A DNA stretch of 64,000 bases from Mycobacterium colombiense CECT 3035 (GTDB taxonomy: Bacteria; Actinomycetota; Actinomycetes; Mycobacteriales; Mycobacteriaceae). A model generated the notes under the pieces. The model was not told where the DNA came from. It searched no databases and was given only the letters and a program-made list of their open reading frames with translations. Below, piece by piece: positions 39,267 to 51,963 of the stretch (positions are counted from its first letter, which is position 1; each line of letters begins with the position of its first letter). The translations under genes and the position numbers were made by a program. The DNA lies in NCBI RefSeq assembly GCF_002105755.1, contig NZ_CP020821.1, positions 1,674,001-1,738,000 on the forward strand, read 5' to 3'.

Positions 39267-40600
39267 GTGGCCCAAGCTGAATCGCCCGGCGCTGGCCCGC
39301 GAGCGGGCGGGACACCGGCCCCGGGCCGGCCCGACCCGCAGCGTCGCCGACCCGGGTCCGGATCGGTCGACCCGCTGGACAACACTTTGCTGGACGGCCG
39401 CTACCTGGTCCAGTCCAGGATCGCCAGCGGCGGCACGTCGACGGTGTATCGCGGCCTGGACACCCGACTCGACCGCCCGGTCGCGGTCAAGGTGATGGAT
39501 TCCCGCTACGCCGGCGACGAGCAATTCCTGACCCGCTTCCAGCGCGAGGCACAAACCGTGGCCCGGCTGAAGGATCCCGGGCTGGTGGCGGTCTATGACC
39601 AGGGCCTGGACGCCCGGCACCCGTTTCTGGTGATGGAGCTCATCGAGGGTGGCACGCTGCGCGAACTGCTGGGCGAACGCGGACCCATGCCGCCGTACGC
39701 CGTGGCGGCGGTGCTCCGTCCGGTGCTCGGCGGGCTGGCCGCCGCGCACCGGGCCGGCCTGGTGCATCGCGACGTCAAGCCCGAGAACGTGCTGATCTCC
39801 GACGAGGGCGAGGTGAAAATCGCCGACTTCGGGTTGGTCCGGGCCGTCGCGGCCGCCGGAATCACCTCCACCAGCGTGATTTTGGGCACCGCGGCCTACC
39901 TGTCACCCGAGCAGGTGCGTGACGGTGACGCCAGCCCGCGCAGCGACGTGTACTCCGCGGGGATCATGACCTATGAGCTGCTGACCGGGCGCACCCCGTT
40001 CACCGGTGACTCGCCGTTGTCGCTCGCCTACCAGCGGCTGGACACCGACGTGCCGCCGCCCAGCGCGGTCATCGACGGTGTGCCCGCGCAGTTCGACGAA
40101 TTCGTCGAGCGCGCGACGTCGCGCGACCCGGCCGAACGGTATGCCGACGCGATCGAGATGCGCACCGACCTCGATGCGATCGCCGAAGAGCTTGCGCTGC
40201 CGGACTTTCGGGTGCCAGCGCCCCGCAACTCCGCGCAACACCGGTCGGCGGCGCTGCAGCGCAGCCAGGCCGCCCAGCGGCCGCCCGCCGCGCAGCAGCA
40301 GCCCAAGCCGCCGGGCCCGGCGCCGGTGCGTCAGCCCACTCGCCAGTTGACGCGGGGCCCGAGGACTGGGCGGAGCCGGTCCGCCCGGCGCAGACCGACG
40401 ACGAGGACGACGACGAGCACGATTACGAATATGAGTCGGTCACAGGCGAATTCGCGGGGATCCCGATCAGCGAATTCGTCTGGGCGCGCCAGCATAACCG
40501 GCGCATGGTGCTGGTCTGGGTGGCGCTGGTGCTGGCGATCACCGGACTGGTCGCCGCCGCGGCGTGGACGATCGGAAGCAACCTGAACGGACTGCTGTAG
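39267..40600 (+). CDS. pknL: Serine/threonine protein kinase PknL (one apparent frameshift)
   Basis: Membrane receptor-like kinase without a large sensor domain. Kinase motifs: GGTSTVYRGLD (P-loop), AVKVMDSR (catalytic Lys), VHRDVKPENVL, IADFGLVRAV and GTAAYLSPEQ. The open frame ends at 40586 in an Arg/Ser/Trp-rich tail. Adding one base at the G/C runs 40354-40360 instead gives an acidic linker (TDDEDDDEHDYEYES), FAGIPISEFVWARQHNRR, a membrane helix (MVLVWVALVLAITGLVAAAA) and the end NLNGLL with TAG at 40598-40600, matching Mtb PknL. About 444 residues, with a Pro/Arg-rich N-terminal extension. Confidence 0.92.
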
Positions 40601-40749
40601 CGGACCACGCGGCCGGCGCCCGCCCGGCAAGCACGCGCCTCCCGCCCGATCGGCAGTCCGGCGGGTCGACGGCGCTCCCGGCGACACGAATCTTAACGTA
40701 ATCACAAAGTTCTCTTATTTTTCTTAATTTTGGTGTACCGTACTTCTGC

Positions 40750-43595
<2,846 letters not shown>

Positions 43596-43670
43596 TTAGC
43601 TGGGGCGCGGACGCCCCTGGTCAGGGCCGATTTGCGCGAAGCCGACCGGGCGGGCCGGCCGCCCACCGGC

Positions 43671-44153
43671 TCAGTCCCCGGACGTGATGAGCCGGTATCG
43701 GCGGAGCTGATCGCGCGCGTCGACCAGGGCGTCGTGCGCGTCGGACGGCCGCGGCGGCATCCGAGGGCTGCCCCGGTCCTCCCACAGTTGCCGCAGCTCG
43801 CGCGTGAAGCGGGGGATGGACCGCGGCAACTCCGGCATGGTCCCCCACAACTGGCACAAGGCCACGTGGTCATAGGCCGCTACCCACGCCCACAGTTCGA
43901 TCGGCTCGGCACCGCCGACACCGAAGAACTCCTCCAGGTCTTCGCGGATCTGGCGGCGGGAGCGCCACAGCTGCGACGCCGGCGGCGGCAGTTTGGGCAA
44001 CACGTTGGCGCGCACCCAGGGCCCGGCGCGCTCCGGGTCGAATTCCGTGGACACCGCGTAGTACTCGCGGCCGTCTTCGGCGGCCACCCCGATGGAGATC
44101 AGCTCGATGGTGCGGCCGTCCTCGATGAATTCGGTGTCATAGAAGTACCGCAC
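43671..44153 (-). CDS. DEDDh-type 3'-5' exoribonuclease (Rv2179c-like)
   Basis: A 160-residue RNase-T-like exonuclease. Catalytic acidic residues: DTEFIEDG (Asp6, Glu8 from the V/M start, RYFYDTEF), the AWVAAYDH Asp, and the C-terminal HDALVDARDQLRR (His, Asp). The Mtb protein Rv2179c has been reported to cut 3' overhangs of double-stranded RNA. GTG 44153 is chosen; the longer frame from 44225 runs into the intergenic repeat. It is about 85 bases after the aroG start on the same strand. Confidence 0.88.
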   Translation of the reverse strand: MRYFYDTEFIEDGRTIELISIGVAAEDGREYYAVSTEFDPERAGPWVRANVLPKLPPPASQLWRSRRQIREDLEEFFGVGGAEPIELWAWVAAYDHVALCQLWGTMPELPRSIPRFTRELRQLWEDRGSPRMPPRPSDAHDALVDARDQLRRYRLITSGD

Positions 44154-44167
44154 CGGAGACAGCCTAG

Positions 44168-44266
44168 ACCGGCGACGATGAGCGCCGGCACGGCGCGAAG
44201 GAGGAGCCGGTCCATCGGCAGACACCGGCGACGATGAGCGCCGGCACGCCGCGATGGAGGAGGCGG
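44168..44266 (+). repeat. Tandem 56-bp intergenic repeat
   Basis: ACCGGCGACGATGAGCGCCG starts at 44168 and again at 44224, each followed by GCACGGCGCGAAGGAGGAG or GCACGCCGCGATGGAGGAG. Each unit can fold through CCGGCG/CGCCGG. It lies between Rv2179c-like and Rv2180c-like genes and does not resemble the two other repeat families in this window. Confidence 0.8.
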
Positions 44267-44270
44267 CGGG

Positions 44271-45155
44271 CTAGCGGCTGATCAGGATGGGACCGGTGGG
44301 TGCCGGTGCGGGGTGGATCTCGTGGTCGAGCGTCGCGTCGACCGTGCGTTCGTCGGGCAGCCGCGGCGTGCCGGCGATCGCGCACTGCAGGTACAGCTTG
44401 GCACGCACCACCGGGCGGCGCAGCGTCCGCTCGCGTTGCAGCGCGCGGCGCATCTTCTCCGGCTGGGTGGAATACCGCCAGCGGGCCCAGGGCGCGTGCG
44501 GGCGCGACAGCCGGATGGCACCGATGACCAGCAGGACGACGAAAAACATACCCAGCAGGCCGGTCCACACCTTGCCCTTGAGCACCACCACGACCGCCAT
44601 CGGCAAGGTCAAGGCCATCGCGCCGGCCACCGCGGCCCGCAGCGCCGTCGAGCCGGCGCCGTGCCAGATCGGCAGGAAGAACATCAGCGGGTGCAGACCC
44701 AGCATCAACAGCCCGGCGACCGCCACCGCCGCGAAGACGGCGTCCACCGAGGTGCGGCCGTCTTCGGACCAGTAGACGTCGGACAGGTGCAGGATCAACG
44801 CATACTCGTCCAGAACCAGGGCGGCCCCGATCCCGAAAAGGGTTGCGGTAATGATGAACTCGGGCTCGTTGCCGTCGATGGACAACGTGACCAGCGTCAG
44901 GCCGGAGAGCAGGGTCAGGACCACCCCGAAGGTCACGTGGTGGATGTGCACTCCCCCGACATGCACGTTGCGCGGGTGCCACCACCGGGCGCGACGGCCG
45001 GTTTCGGCGCGGTGGCGGATGAACCGCACGAACGTTCGGGTGACGAAGAACGTCAGGATGAACGCGACCAGGCAGCACAGCAACGGCAGGTGGCCACTGT
45101 CGTGGATGTCATGGGCGAACCATCGGGTCACCTCGGCCACGAACGAATGAAGCAC
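44271..45155 (-). CDS. Polytopic membrane protein (Rv2180c-like)
   Basis: A 294-residue protein from GTG 45155. Hydrophobic segments: [96 protein letters not shown] and [15 protein letters not shown], so about six helices. Histidines cluster in [15 protein letters not shown], and there is an [13 protein letters not shown] segment, both conserved-looking but of unknown use. The C-terminus is basic and cytosolic. It is divergent from mptC, with starts about 90 bases apart. Confidence 0.87.
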   Translation of the reverse strand: MLHSFVAEVTRWFAHDIHDSGHLPLLCCLVAFILTFFVTRTFVRFIRHRAETGRRARWWHPRNVHVGGVHIHHVTFGVVLTLLSGLTLVTLSIDGNEPEFIITATLFGIGAALVLDEYALILHLSDVYWSEDGRTSVDAVFAAVAVAGLLMLGLHPLMFFLPIWHGAGSTALRAAVAGAMALTLPMAVVVVLKGKVWTGLLGMFFVVLLVIGAIRLSRPHAPWARWRYSTQPEKMRRALQRERTLRRPVVRAKLYLQCAIAGTPRLPDERTVDATLDHEIHPAPAPTGPILISR

Positions 45156-45247
45156 CCTTGAAACCTACGCCTGTCCGCGCCGGGGCCGTGGGACCCGCGC
45201 TGCACCAGGCGGGTCGGGGCCCGGCACCCATTACGCTGTTGTGCGAC

Positions 45248-46540
45248 ATGAGTACACGGCAGGCGCCCAGGGCGGGCTTCCCAGGTAAGCGTGGCGCCGG
45301 GTGGGTGCTGTGGTGGGTGCCGGCTTGGCTGGCGGCCGCCGCCGGGCTGGGTTATGCGGCGTGGCAGCTGTTCGGGCACACGCCCTATCGCATCGACATC
45401 GACGTCTATCAGATGGGCGCGCGGGCCTGGATGGACGGCCACCCGCTGTACCGCGGCGATGTGCTGTTCCACACGCCGATCGTGGATCTGCCGTTCACCT
45501 ATCCCCCGCTGGCGGCCATCGTGTTCTGCCCGTTCGCGTGGATGCACATGCCCACCGCGAGCGTCGCGATCACCGCGCTGACGCTGGTGCTGCTGGTGGT
45601 GTCGACCGTGATTCTGCTGACCCGCCTCGACGTCTGGAGCACCTCCGCGGTGCTGCCCGGCCCGGCCTGGGTGCGCCGGTGGTGGCTGGCGATCGTCGCC
45701 GCGGCCGCGGCCACGGTGTGGCTGGAGCCGGTCAGCTCGAACTTCGCCTTCGGCCAGATCAACGTCGTGCTGATGACGCTGGTGATCGCCGACTGTCTGC
45801 CGCGGCGCACGCCGTGGCCGCGCGGGCTGCTGCTGGGCCTGGGCATGGCGCTCAAGCTGACCCCGGCGGTGTTCCTGCTCTATTTCCTGCTGCGGCGCGA
45901 CAACCGCGCGGCGCTCACCGCGCTGGCGTCTTTCGCCGGGGCGACGCTGCTGGGTTTCGCGCTGGCGTGGAACGACTCCTTGGAGTATTGGACGCACACC
46001 CTGCTGCACACCGACCGCATCGGTTCCGCGTCCTTGAACACCGACCAGAACATCGCCGGCGCGCTGGCCCGGCTCGGGCTCGGACAGCAGGAACGGTCCC
46101 TGCTCTGGGTGGCCGCGTCGCTGCTCGTGCTGGCGGTGACGGTGTGGGCGATGCGACGGGTGCTACACGCCGACGAGCCGACGCTCGCGCTGGTGTGCGT
46201 CGCGCTGTTCGGGTTGGTGGTGTCGCCGGTGTCCTGGTCGCACCACTGGGTCTGGGTGCTGCCGGCGGTGCTGGTGACGGGGATCGTGGGCTGGCGGCGC
46301 CGCAACGCGGCGCTGCTGGTGGTCAGCGTCATCGGGGTTGCGCTGATGCGCTGGTCCCCGATCGACCTGTTGCCCAAGCATCACGAGGCCAGCGCGGTCT
46401 GGTGGCGTCAGCTGGCCGGGATGTCCTACGTCTGGTGGGCGCTCGCGGTCATCGTCACGGTGGGAGTCACCGTCACCGCCCGCGGTGTCGCGCGGGATGC
46501 GGCGCCGCAGCAGTTGGCGCCGGTTACCGCCGTCGGCTAA
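45248..46540 (+). CDS. mptC: Alpha-1,2-mannosyltransferase MptC (GT87)
   Basis: Adds the alpha-1,2-mannose branches to lipomannan/lipoarabinomannan from polyprenyl-phosphomannose. 430 residues and about ten hydrophobic segments. The GT87/DUF2029 loop is [21 protein letters not shown], then [15 protein letters not shown] and, later, [11 protein letters not shown] and [17 protein letters not shown] 45248 ([11 protein letters not shown]) follows TTGTGCGAC and is preferred over 45158. The TAA overlaps the convergent acyltransferase stop. Works with MptA, upstream in the window. Confidence 0.92.
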   Translation: MSTRQAPRAGFPGKRGAGWVLWWVPAWLAAAAGLGYAAWQLFGHTPYRIDIDVYQMGARAWMDGHPLYRGDVLFHTPIVDLPFTYPPLAAIVFCPFAWMHMPTASVAITALTLVLLVVSTVILLTRLDVWSTSAVLPGPAWVRRWWLAIVAAAAATVWLEPVSSNFAFGQINVVLMTLVIADCLPRRTPWPRGLLLGLGMALKLTPAVFLLYFLLRRDNRAALTALASFAGATLLGFALAWNDSLEYWTHTLLHTDRIGSASLNTDQNIAGALARLGLGQQERSLLWVAASLLVLAVTVWAMRRVLHADEPTLALVCVALFGLVVSPVSWSHHWVWVLPAVLVTGIVGWRRRNAALLVVSVIGVALMRWSPIDLLPKHHEASAVWWRQLAGMSYVWWALAVIVTVGVTVTARGVARDAAPQQLAPVTAVG

Positions 46541-47262
46541 CCGGCGGCGGTCTCGGGAATCCGCGCGGCCTCGCCGTCGGCCGCGTCGTTACCGCTCTTT
46601 TTCAGGCTCGCCGCGTAGATGTCGACGTATTCCTGGCCGGACAATCCCATCAGCTCGTAGATCACCTCGTCGGTGACGGCCCGCTCGATGAAGCGGTTGC
46701 CGGCCAGCCCGTCGAACCGGGAGAAGTCCATCGGCTTGCCGAAGCGGACGGTGACGCGGCCGAACCGCAGCATGTTCGTCCCGGGCGGGTTGACGACGTT
46801 GGTGCCGATCATCGCGACCGGGATCACCGGAACACCGGTCTCAAGGGCCAGCCGTGCCAGCCCCGTCTTGCCCTTGTAGAGCCGCCCGTCCGGGGACCGC
46901 GTGCCCTCGGGGTACATGCCCAGCAACTTGCCCTGGCTCAGCACCTGCTGCGCGGTGTTCAACGCCGCCTGGGCGCTGTCGGCGTCCGTCCGGTCGATCG
47001 GCACCTGGCCGACGGCGGTGAAGAACCACCGCTGGAACCAGCCCTTCAAACCGGTGCCGGTGAAGTATTCCGCCTTGGCCAAGAACGTGATGCGGCGCCG
47101 CACCACCAGCGGAAGGTAGAAGCTGTCCATCACCGCAAGATGGTTGCTGGCCAGGATCGCCGGCCCCGAACTCGGAACGTGTTCTAGGCCTTCAACTTTC
47201 GGCCGGCCCAGCAATGACAGCAGCGGGCCGAGGAGCACGTACTTGAATAGCCAGTACCACAT
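46537..47262 (-). CDS. PlsC-type 1-acylglycerol-3-phosphate acyltransferase (Rv2182c-like)
   Basis: A 241-residue acyltransferase. The catalytic HX4D is [11 protein letters not shown] (His41, Asp46), the substrate loop is [11 protein letters not shown] (118-122), and [11 protein letters not shown] is motif IV. An N-terminal hydrophobic stretch ([17 protein letters not shown]) can associate with the membrane. The Mtb orthologue Rv2182c has been reported as a 1-acyl-G3P acyltransferase of phospholipid synthesis; the acyl donor is not visible from sequence. Frame intact; start 47262. Confidence 0.93.
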   Translation of the reverse strand: MWYWLFKYVLLGPLLSLLGRPKVEGLEHVPSSGPAILASNHLAVMDSFYLPLVVRRRITFLAKAEYFTGTGLKGWFQRWFFTAVGQVPIDRTDADSAQAALNTAQQVLSQGKLLGMYPEGTRSPDGRLYKGKTGLARLALETGVPVIPVAMIGTNVVNPPGTNMLRFGRVTVRFGKPMDFSRFDGLAGNRFIERAVTDEVIYELMGLSGQEYVDIYAASLKKSGNDAADGEAARIPETAAG

Positions 47263-47346
47263 GGCCCTCCCTCTCGGCTATACCGCTGATGTTCTGCGCC
47301 AACTGTACCCATCCCCACCCGAACCGACCACCTGCGACAAGCGCGC

Positions 47347-47738
47347 TCACTCCTCGAGCGTGACCGGGATGGGCTGATAGCGGGTCCGCGGCGCGGCGTC
47401 CGTGGTGTCTCCCGGCGCGCCGGGCCGCCGCCGGGCGGACCGTTCGGCGGTTCCGGCGGCGGCTTGGCGGACCGGTCGATGTCGTTGACGATGTCGCGGA
47501 CCACCTCGAGCAGGGCGATGCTGTGGTCGGCGATCGCGGTCAGGAGCGGATGCTGGTCGCCGGTCGCCAACGCGGCCAGCGCGCACACAGGGCACCACAC
47601 CTGCTGGCACTTGCCGGTGCCGACGCCGGCACCCGCCGTCAGCGCCGCCGCCGCACGCACCGCGGGGTCGATGCCGTCCAGGATCGTCTGGGCGAGCCTG
47701 CGCAGTTCCGGACCGATGTCGGAATGAGCCCCACTCAC
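47347..47738 (-). CDS. Small conserved protein with Cys pair (Rv2183c-like, frameshifted)
   Basis: MSGAHSDIGPELRRLAQTIL begins a soluble protein with KCQQVWCPVCALAAL, a CxxC-type cluster that could bind metal, and an ALLEVVRDIVNDID helix. The open frame reads on to 47184 through the acyltransferase start with low-complexity sequence. A second frame ends RYQPIPVTLEE at 47347, which fits the Mtb C-terminus. One base missing between about 47405 and 47440 explains this and gives about 130 residues. The start overlaps the stop of the following ATPase (reading minus strand). Function unknown. Confidence 0.75.
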
Positions 47739-49015
47739 TTAGGCCACACCTCCGGATCTGGTCGAAAACGCACCGTCAACTCGCTACCCCGCAGATGTGC
47801 GTCCAGCACGGTGCACCGCCGAAGTACTGATGCCAACCTAACCCGGCGCCGCAAACCGCCTGCGCTGATGATCAGATCGTCATCGACGCGGCCCAACGTC
47901 AGGGCCGACGGATCGAGTTGCGGCAACGCTAGCCGCATTCGGTAGATGGACCCTAGACCCGTCCCGGATTCGAGGTCCACGGTGGGCCGCAGCGGTCCGG
48001 GCGGCGCCGTGCCGCCGCGCCGCCGCGCGGCGTCGAGCAGCCCGCTGAGCGCCTTGGGGCCGATCGGCTCGCCGGACAGGTGCGGGGTCATCACCAGCGC
48101 CACCTCACCGATGGTGGCGTCGAGCTCGTCGAGCACCCCCTGCTGCTCGGCGATGCGCTCGGTGTACCAGTAGAAGGCGGGATGATCGGGCAGGTTCCGG
48201 TATTCGTACGAGTCATCTTGCAGCAGAACCTGATTCACAATCATCTCTTCGACGCGCACCCCCATCAGCGCCAGCGATCCCAGCGTGCGGGCCGCCTCGG
48301 CCGCGACCACCCGCTCGGGCGTCAGCACCAGGTGCGCGCTGACCAGATCGCCGTCGGTGAGCAACGTGCTGAGCGACTCCACGCTCGAGCTGATCCGCTC
48401 GAGCAACGCGACCACCGCCGCCGACCGGGCGTCGTCGGCGGTGACGGACAGCCGGCGATGCCGCGGCCACGCCCGCTCGACATACAGCCCGAAGGTGGCG
48501 GGCAGCGTCAGCATCCGCAGGGCGTCGGCGGTCGATGCGCAGTCGACCACAACACGATCCCATGCCCCCGAGCGCGCCAGCTCGCCGACGGCGTGCAGAC
48601 CGAGCACCTCCTGAACACCGGGCAGCGCCGAAAGCTCTTCGGGCGCAATGGTACTCAGCTCCGAGTCGGGAAAGCGCCGGTCCAGGGTTGCAACGACGTC
48701 GTGCCACCGGGCCTCGAGCAGCGCCAAAGTGTCCAATGCCAGCGCGTCGAGAAACCCGCCGCCGGCCTCCGCCTGCCCGGTTTCGAGGTCGGCGAGCACC
48801 CGCACCGCTTCGCCCTGACTGGGCGACACGGTGACGCCCAGGACGTCACCGAGCGAGTGCGCCTGGTCGGTGGAGACCACCAGCACCCGCTGCCCGGCGC
48901 TCGCGGCGCCGACAGCGGTGGCGCAAGCCAGGGTGGACTTCCCTACCCCGCCTTTGCCGACGAATAGGCTGATCCGGGCCGGGTCGGGCGCTCGGGATTC
49001 AGTGGACTCACTCAG
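47735..49015 (-). CDS. ArsA/Get3-like ATPase (Rv2184c-like), CTG start
   Basis: A deviant Walker A ATPase of about 426 residues. FVGKGGVGKSTLACATAVG (P-loop at about 20-28) and LVVSTDQAHSLGDVLG are diagnostic of ArsA-type proteins. These lie upstream of the first ATG/GTG in frame (48886), so translation must begin earlier. The only reasonable start is CTG 49015 (LSESTESRAP), overlapping the preceding TGA by eight bases, where I recall Mtb having GTG. A second part (GLYVERAWPRHRR and the C-terminal beta domain) completes it. Partner and substrate unknown. Confidence 0.85.
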   Translation of the reverse strand: MSESTESRAPDPARISLFVGKGGVGKSTLACATAVGAASAGQRVLVVSTDQAHSLGDVLGVTVSPSQGEAVRVLADLETGQAEAGGGFLDALALDTLALLEARWHDVVATLDRRFPDSELSTIAPEELSALPGVQEVLGLHAVGELARSGAWDRVVVDCASTADALRMLTLPATFGLYVERAWPRHRRLSVTADDARSAAVVALLERISSSVESLSTLLTDGDLVSAHLVLTPERVVAAEAARTLGSLALMGVRVEEMIVNQVLLQDDSYEYRNLPDHPAFYWYTERIAEQQGVLDELDATIGEVALVMTPHLSGEPIGPKALSGLLDAARRRGGTAPPGPLRPTVDLESGTGLGSIYRMRLALPQLDPSALTLGRVDDDLIISAGGLRRRVRLASVLRRCTVLDAHLRGSELTVRFRPDPEVWPK

Positions 49016-49445
49016 CCTCGACTCGTTTCTTGAGATCCTTCAGCGCGGTGTCGGTCAACCGGCGCTCGGCCTTGCGCTTGAGCAGGCCGATCATCGGCAT
49101 AGCCAGGTCGACGGAGAGTTCGTAGGTGACCTCGGTACCGGATCCCTTGCCCGCCAACCGATATGAGCCTTCGAGCGAACGCAGCAGCGAGCTCGACACC
49201 AGCGTCCAGCTCACCGACTGGCGATCCTTGGGCCACTCGTAGGACATCACCATCGTGTCCTTGATCACCGTGGCGTCCATGACGATCCGGGCGACCTTGG
49301 GATAGCCGTCGGCGTCCTTCTCCTGAACCTCGGCTTCCTTGTACTCCGAGATCCACTGCGGGTAGGAATCGATATCCGCGATCACCTGCATCACGGTGGC
49401 CGGGTCGGCTTCGATGTAGATGGTTTGCGTCGTCTTCTCCGCCAC
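49008..49445 (-). CDS. SRPBCC-family lipid-binding-like protein (Rv2185c-like)
   Basis: A 145-residue START/SRPBCC fold: TTQTIYIEADPATVMQVIAD starts strand 1 and helix 1; WISEYKEAEV, MVMSYEWPKDR and GSGTEVTYELSVDLAMPMI are the beta sheet, and LKDLKKRVEAE is the C-terminal helix. Such folds bind hydrophobic ligands. GTG 49445 (VAEKTTQTIY) matches the Mtb start. Upstream of the ATPase with overlapping ends, so coupled. Ligand unknown. Confidence 0.88.
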   Translation of the reverse strand: MAEKTTQTIYIEADPATVMQVIADIDSYPQWISEYKEAEVQEKDADGYPKVARIVMDATVIKDTMVMSYEWPKDRQSVSWTLVSSSLLRSLEGSYRLAGKGSGTEVTYELSVDLAMPMIGLLKRKAERRLTDTALKDLKKRVEAE

Positions 49446-49547
49446 CTGGTTGCTGCCCTCTCTCCCGGGAACGGATCGACCCCTCCGATGTGGGGGACCC
49501 CGCGGGTCTCGGTCCGACACGGTACTCTCCGCGCGGACCCGACCCGG

Positions 49548-49934
49548 CTAAACTACCGGAGAAACTCCGACCGGACGTGACCGTTCCAGTGTCGTCTTGA
49601 CCTCGAAGGCCATTTTCTTGCCCGCCACCCGACGGCGGTGCGTCATCTTCGCCAGGTTCAGCTTGGCCAGCTGCCAGGCCGCCACCCCGGTCGGCTCCGC
49701 GTGCAGAAAGTAGTGCAGCACGACGCCGTCGAGCGACGGTTCCAGCCAGATCTCCATGGTCCCGGTCAGCGCGCCGGTGACCGACCACCGGATGCCCTTC
49801 TCCTTGCGATCCTCGACGACCTGCAGCCGCAGGTCGGGCCACCAGCGGCGCCAGCTCGACTGGTCGGCGACCGCGGCGCCCACCCGCGCGCCGTCGGCGG
49901 CGACAAACGTCTCATCCGCGATCTGGATGCTGTT
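49548..49934 (-). CDS. SRPBCC-family protein (Rv2186c-like)
   Basis: A 128-residue relative of the neighbouring SRPBCC protein: MNSIQIADETFVAADGARVG, WRRWWPDLRLQVVED, GIRWSVTGALTGTMEIWLE and FLHAEPTGV, ending with a basic helix (KMTHRRRVAGKKMAFEVK). ATG 49934 is chosen over 49955. Two such proteins plus an ArsA-like ATPase in one run suggests a joint role, possibly lipid or cofactor handling, but nothing proves it. Divergent from fadD15. Confidence 0.85.
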   Translation of the reverse strand, partial: NSIQIADETFVAADGARVGAAVADQSSWRRWWPDLRLQVVEDRKEKGIRWSVTGALTGTMEIWLEPSLDGVVLHYFLHAEPTGVAAWQLAKLNLAKMTHRRRVAGKKMAFEVKTTLERSRPVGVSPVV

Positions 49935-50113
49935 CATGACCACAGCTTCACACACCGGTACGCTGCGCCTCGCCGAGGGCGGCCCCTACCCGCGGCGGGC
50001 AATCGAGGACGGGGCTGAGCCACTCCGGCCGTGCTGGATCATTGCGCGGATTAGGCTGGTGACCAGCAACCCGGCTCCCGGGAATCTTCACGAGGTCAAT
50101 CGAGGTCATAAGA

Positions 50114-51916
50114 GTGCGTGAGTACAGCGTTCCCGCCCGCTTTTCCGTCGGCGAACAGGACAACATCGCCGCGATGGTCTTCGAACACGAGCGCGACGAC
50201 CCCAACTTCGTCATCTACCAGCGTCAAGTCGAGGGTGAGTGGACCGACGTCACCTGCGCCGAGGCGGCGAATCAGATCCGCTCCGCCGCATTGGGTTTGA
50301 TCGCGCTGGGGGTGCAGGCCGGCGACCGGGTATCGATCTTCTGTGCCACCTGCTACGAGTGGGCGATCCTCGACCTGGCGATCCTGTCGGTGGGCGCGGT
50401 CACCGTGCCGATCTATGAGACGTCGTCGGCCGAGCAGGTGCGCTGGGTGCTGCAGGACTCCGAGGCGGTGCTGGCGTTCGCCGAGACCGACGAGCACGCG
50501 GCGATGGTCACCGAGCTGACCGCCGAACTGCCCGCGCTGCGCCGGGTGCTGCACATCGACGGTTCGGGCCCCAAGGCTCTCGACCAGCTGGTCGAGGCCG
50601 GCGCAGCGGTGGAACCGGCCGAGCTGACGGCCCGCCTCGACAAGCTGCGGGCCGAGGATCCGGCGACGCTCATCTACACGTCGGGCACGACCGGGCGGCC
50701 GAAGGGCTGCCAGCTGACGCATTCGAACCTGCTGTACGAGACCCGCGGCGCCAAGGAGAGCCTGCCGACGCTGCTCGACGAGGGGCAGCGGCTGCTGGTG
50801 TTCTTGCCGCTGGCGCACGTGCTGGCGCGCTCGCTGACGTTGTCCGCGTTCGCCAACAAGGTCACCGTCGGGTTCACCAGCGACATCAAGAACCTGGTGC
50901 CGTTGTTCGCGGTGTTCAAGCCGACCGTGGTGGTGTCGGTCCCGCGGGTGTTCGAGAAGGTTTACAACACCGCCGAGCAGAACGCCTCCAACGACGGCAA
51001 GGGACGGATCTTCGCGGCGGCCGTACAGACCGCCGTCGACTGGAGCGAGGCGCAGGACCGTGGCCGCCGCGGGCTGGCGCTGCGCGCCAAGCACGCCCTG
51101 TTCGACCGGCTGGTCTACAACAAACTGCGCGCCGCGCTGGGCGGCGACTGCCACGCGGCCGTCTCCGGCGGCGCGCCGCTGGGCTCGCGGCTGGGCCACT
51201 TCTACCGGGGCGTCGGCCTGACCATCCACGAGGGCTACGGCCTGACCGAGACCAGCTCGGCGATCACCGTCAATCAGGTCGGCAACGTCAAGATCGGCAC
51301 CGTGGGCACGCTGGTGCCGGGCAACAGCATGCGCATCGCCGAGGACGGCGAGCTGCTGGTGCGCGGCGGCGTGGTGTTCAGCGGCTACTGGCGCAACGAA
51401 CAGGCCACCGAGGACGCCTTCACCGAAGGCTGGTTCAGGACCGGCGACCTGGGCGTGCTCGACGAAGACGGCTTCTTGAAGATCACCGGCCGCAAGAAGG
51501 AAATCATCGTGACCGCGGGCGGCAAGAACGTCGCGCCGGCCGTCCTGGAAGATCGGCTGCGGGCCCACCCGCTGATCAGCCAGGCGATGGTCGTCGGGGA
51601 CAACAAGCCGTTCATCGGCGCGTTGATCACCATCGATCCCGAGGCGTTCGACGGCTGGAAGCAGCGCAACCAGAAGGGCGCCGGCGCGTCGGTGAGCGAT
51701 CTGACCACCGATCCCGACCTGGTCGCCGAGGTGGACGCGGCCATCAAAGACGCCAATCAGGCTGTGTCGCACGCCGAGTCGATCCGCAAGTTCCGCATCC
51801 TGCCGGTCGATTTCACCGAGGACACCGGGGAACTGACGCCGACGATGAAGGTCAAGCGCAACGTGGTGGCCGAGAAGTTCGCCTCCGACATCGAGGCCAT
51901 CTACCAGAAGGACTAG
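50114..51916 (+). CDS. fadD15: Long-chain fatty acid--CoA ligase FadD15
   Basis: ANL-superfamily acyl-CoA synthetase of 600 residues. AMP-binding loop [18 protein letters not shown] (about 185-203), [14 protein letters not shown] (A5), [24 protein letters not shown] (A7/A8) and the C-terminal lysine region [12 protein letters not shown] (A10). Typical of the FACL type that makes acyl-CoA for lipid synthesis or breakdown. GTG 50114 ([14 protein letters not shown]). Cytosolic or membrane-associated. Frame intact. Confidence 0.95.
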   Translation: MREYSVPARFSVGEQDNIAAMVFEHERDDPNFVIYQRQVEGEWTDVTCAEAANQIRSAALGLIALGVQAGDRVSIFCATCYEWAILDLAILSVGAVTVPIYETSSAEQVRWVLQDSEAVLAFAETDEHAAMVTELTAELPALRRVLHIDGSGPKALDQLVEAGAAVEPAELTARLDKLRAEDPATLIYTSGTTGRPKGCQLTHSNLLYETRGAKESLPTLLDEGQRLLVFLPLAHVLARSLTLSAFANKVTVGFTSDIKNLVPLFAVFKPTVVVSVPRVFEKVYNTAEQNASNDGKGRIFAAAVQTAVDWSEAQDRGRRGLALRAKHALFDRLVYNKLRAALGGDCHAAVSGGAPLGSRLGHFYRGVGLTIHEGYGLTETSSAITVNQVGNVKIGTVGTLVPGNSMRIAEDGELLVRGGVVFSGYWRNEQATEDAFTEGWFRTGDLGVLDEDGFLKITGRKKEIIVTAGGKNVAPAVLEDRLRAHPLISQAMVVGDNKPFIGALITIDPEAFDGWKQRNQKGAGASVSDLTTDPDLVAEVDAAIKDANQAVSHAESIRKFRILPVDFTEDTGELTPTMKVKRNVVAEKFASDIEAIYQKD

Positions 51917-51963
51917 CGGGCAGCATTAGCCGCCGAGCGCGACGCTCGCGGGGTCTTACCCGT

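Noticed and set aside
50096..51772. 558-codon minus-strand ORF opposite fadD15
   Set aside because: Shadow of fadD15, which has all acyl-CoA synthetase motifs in the other strand.
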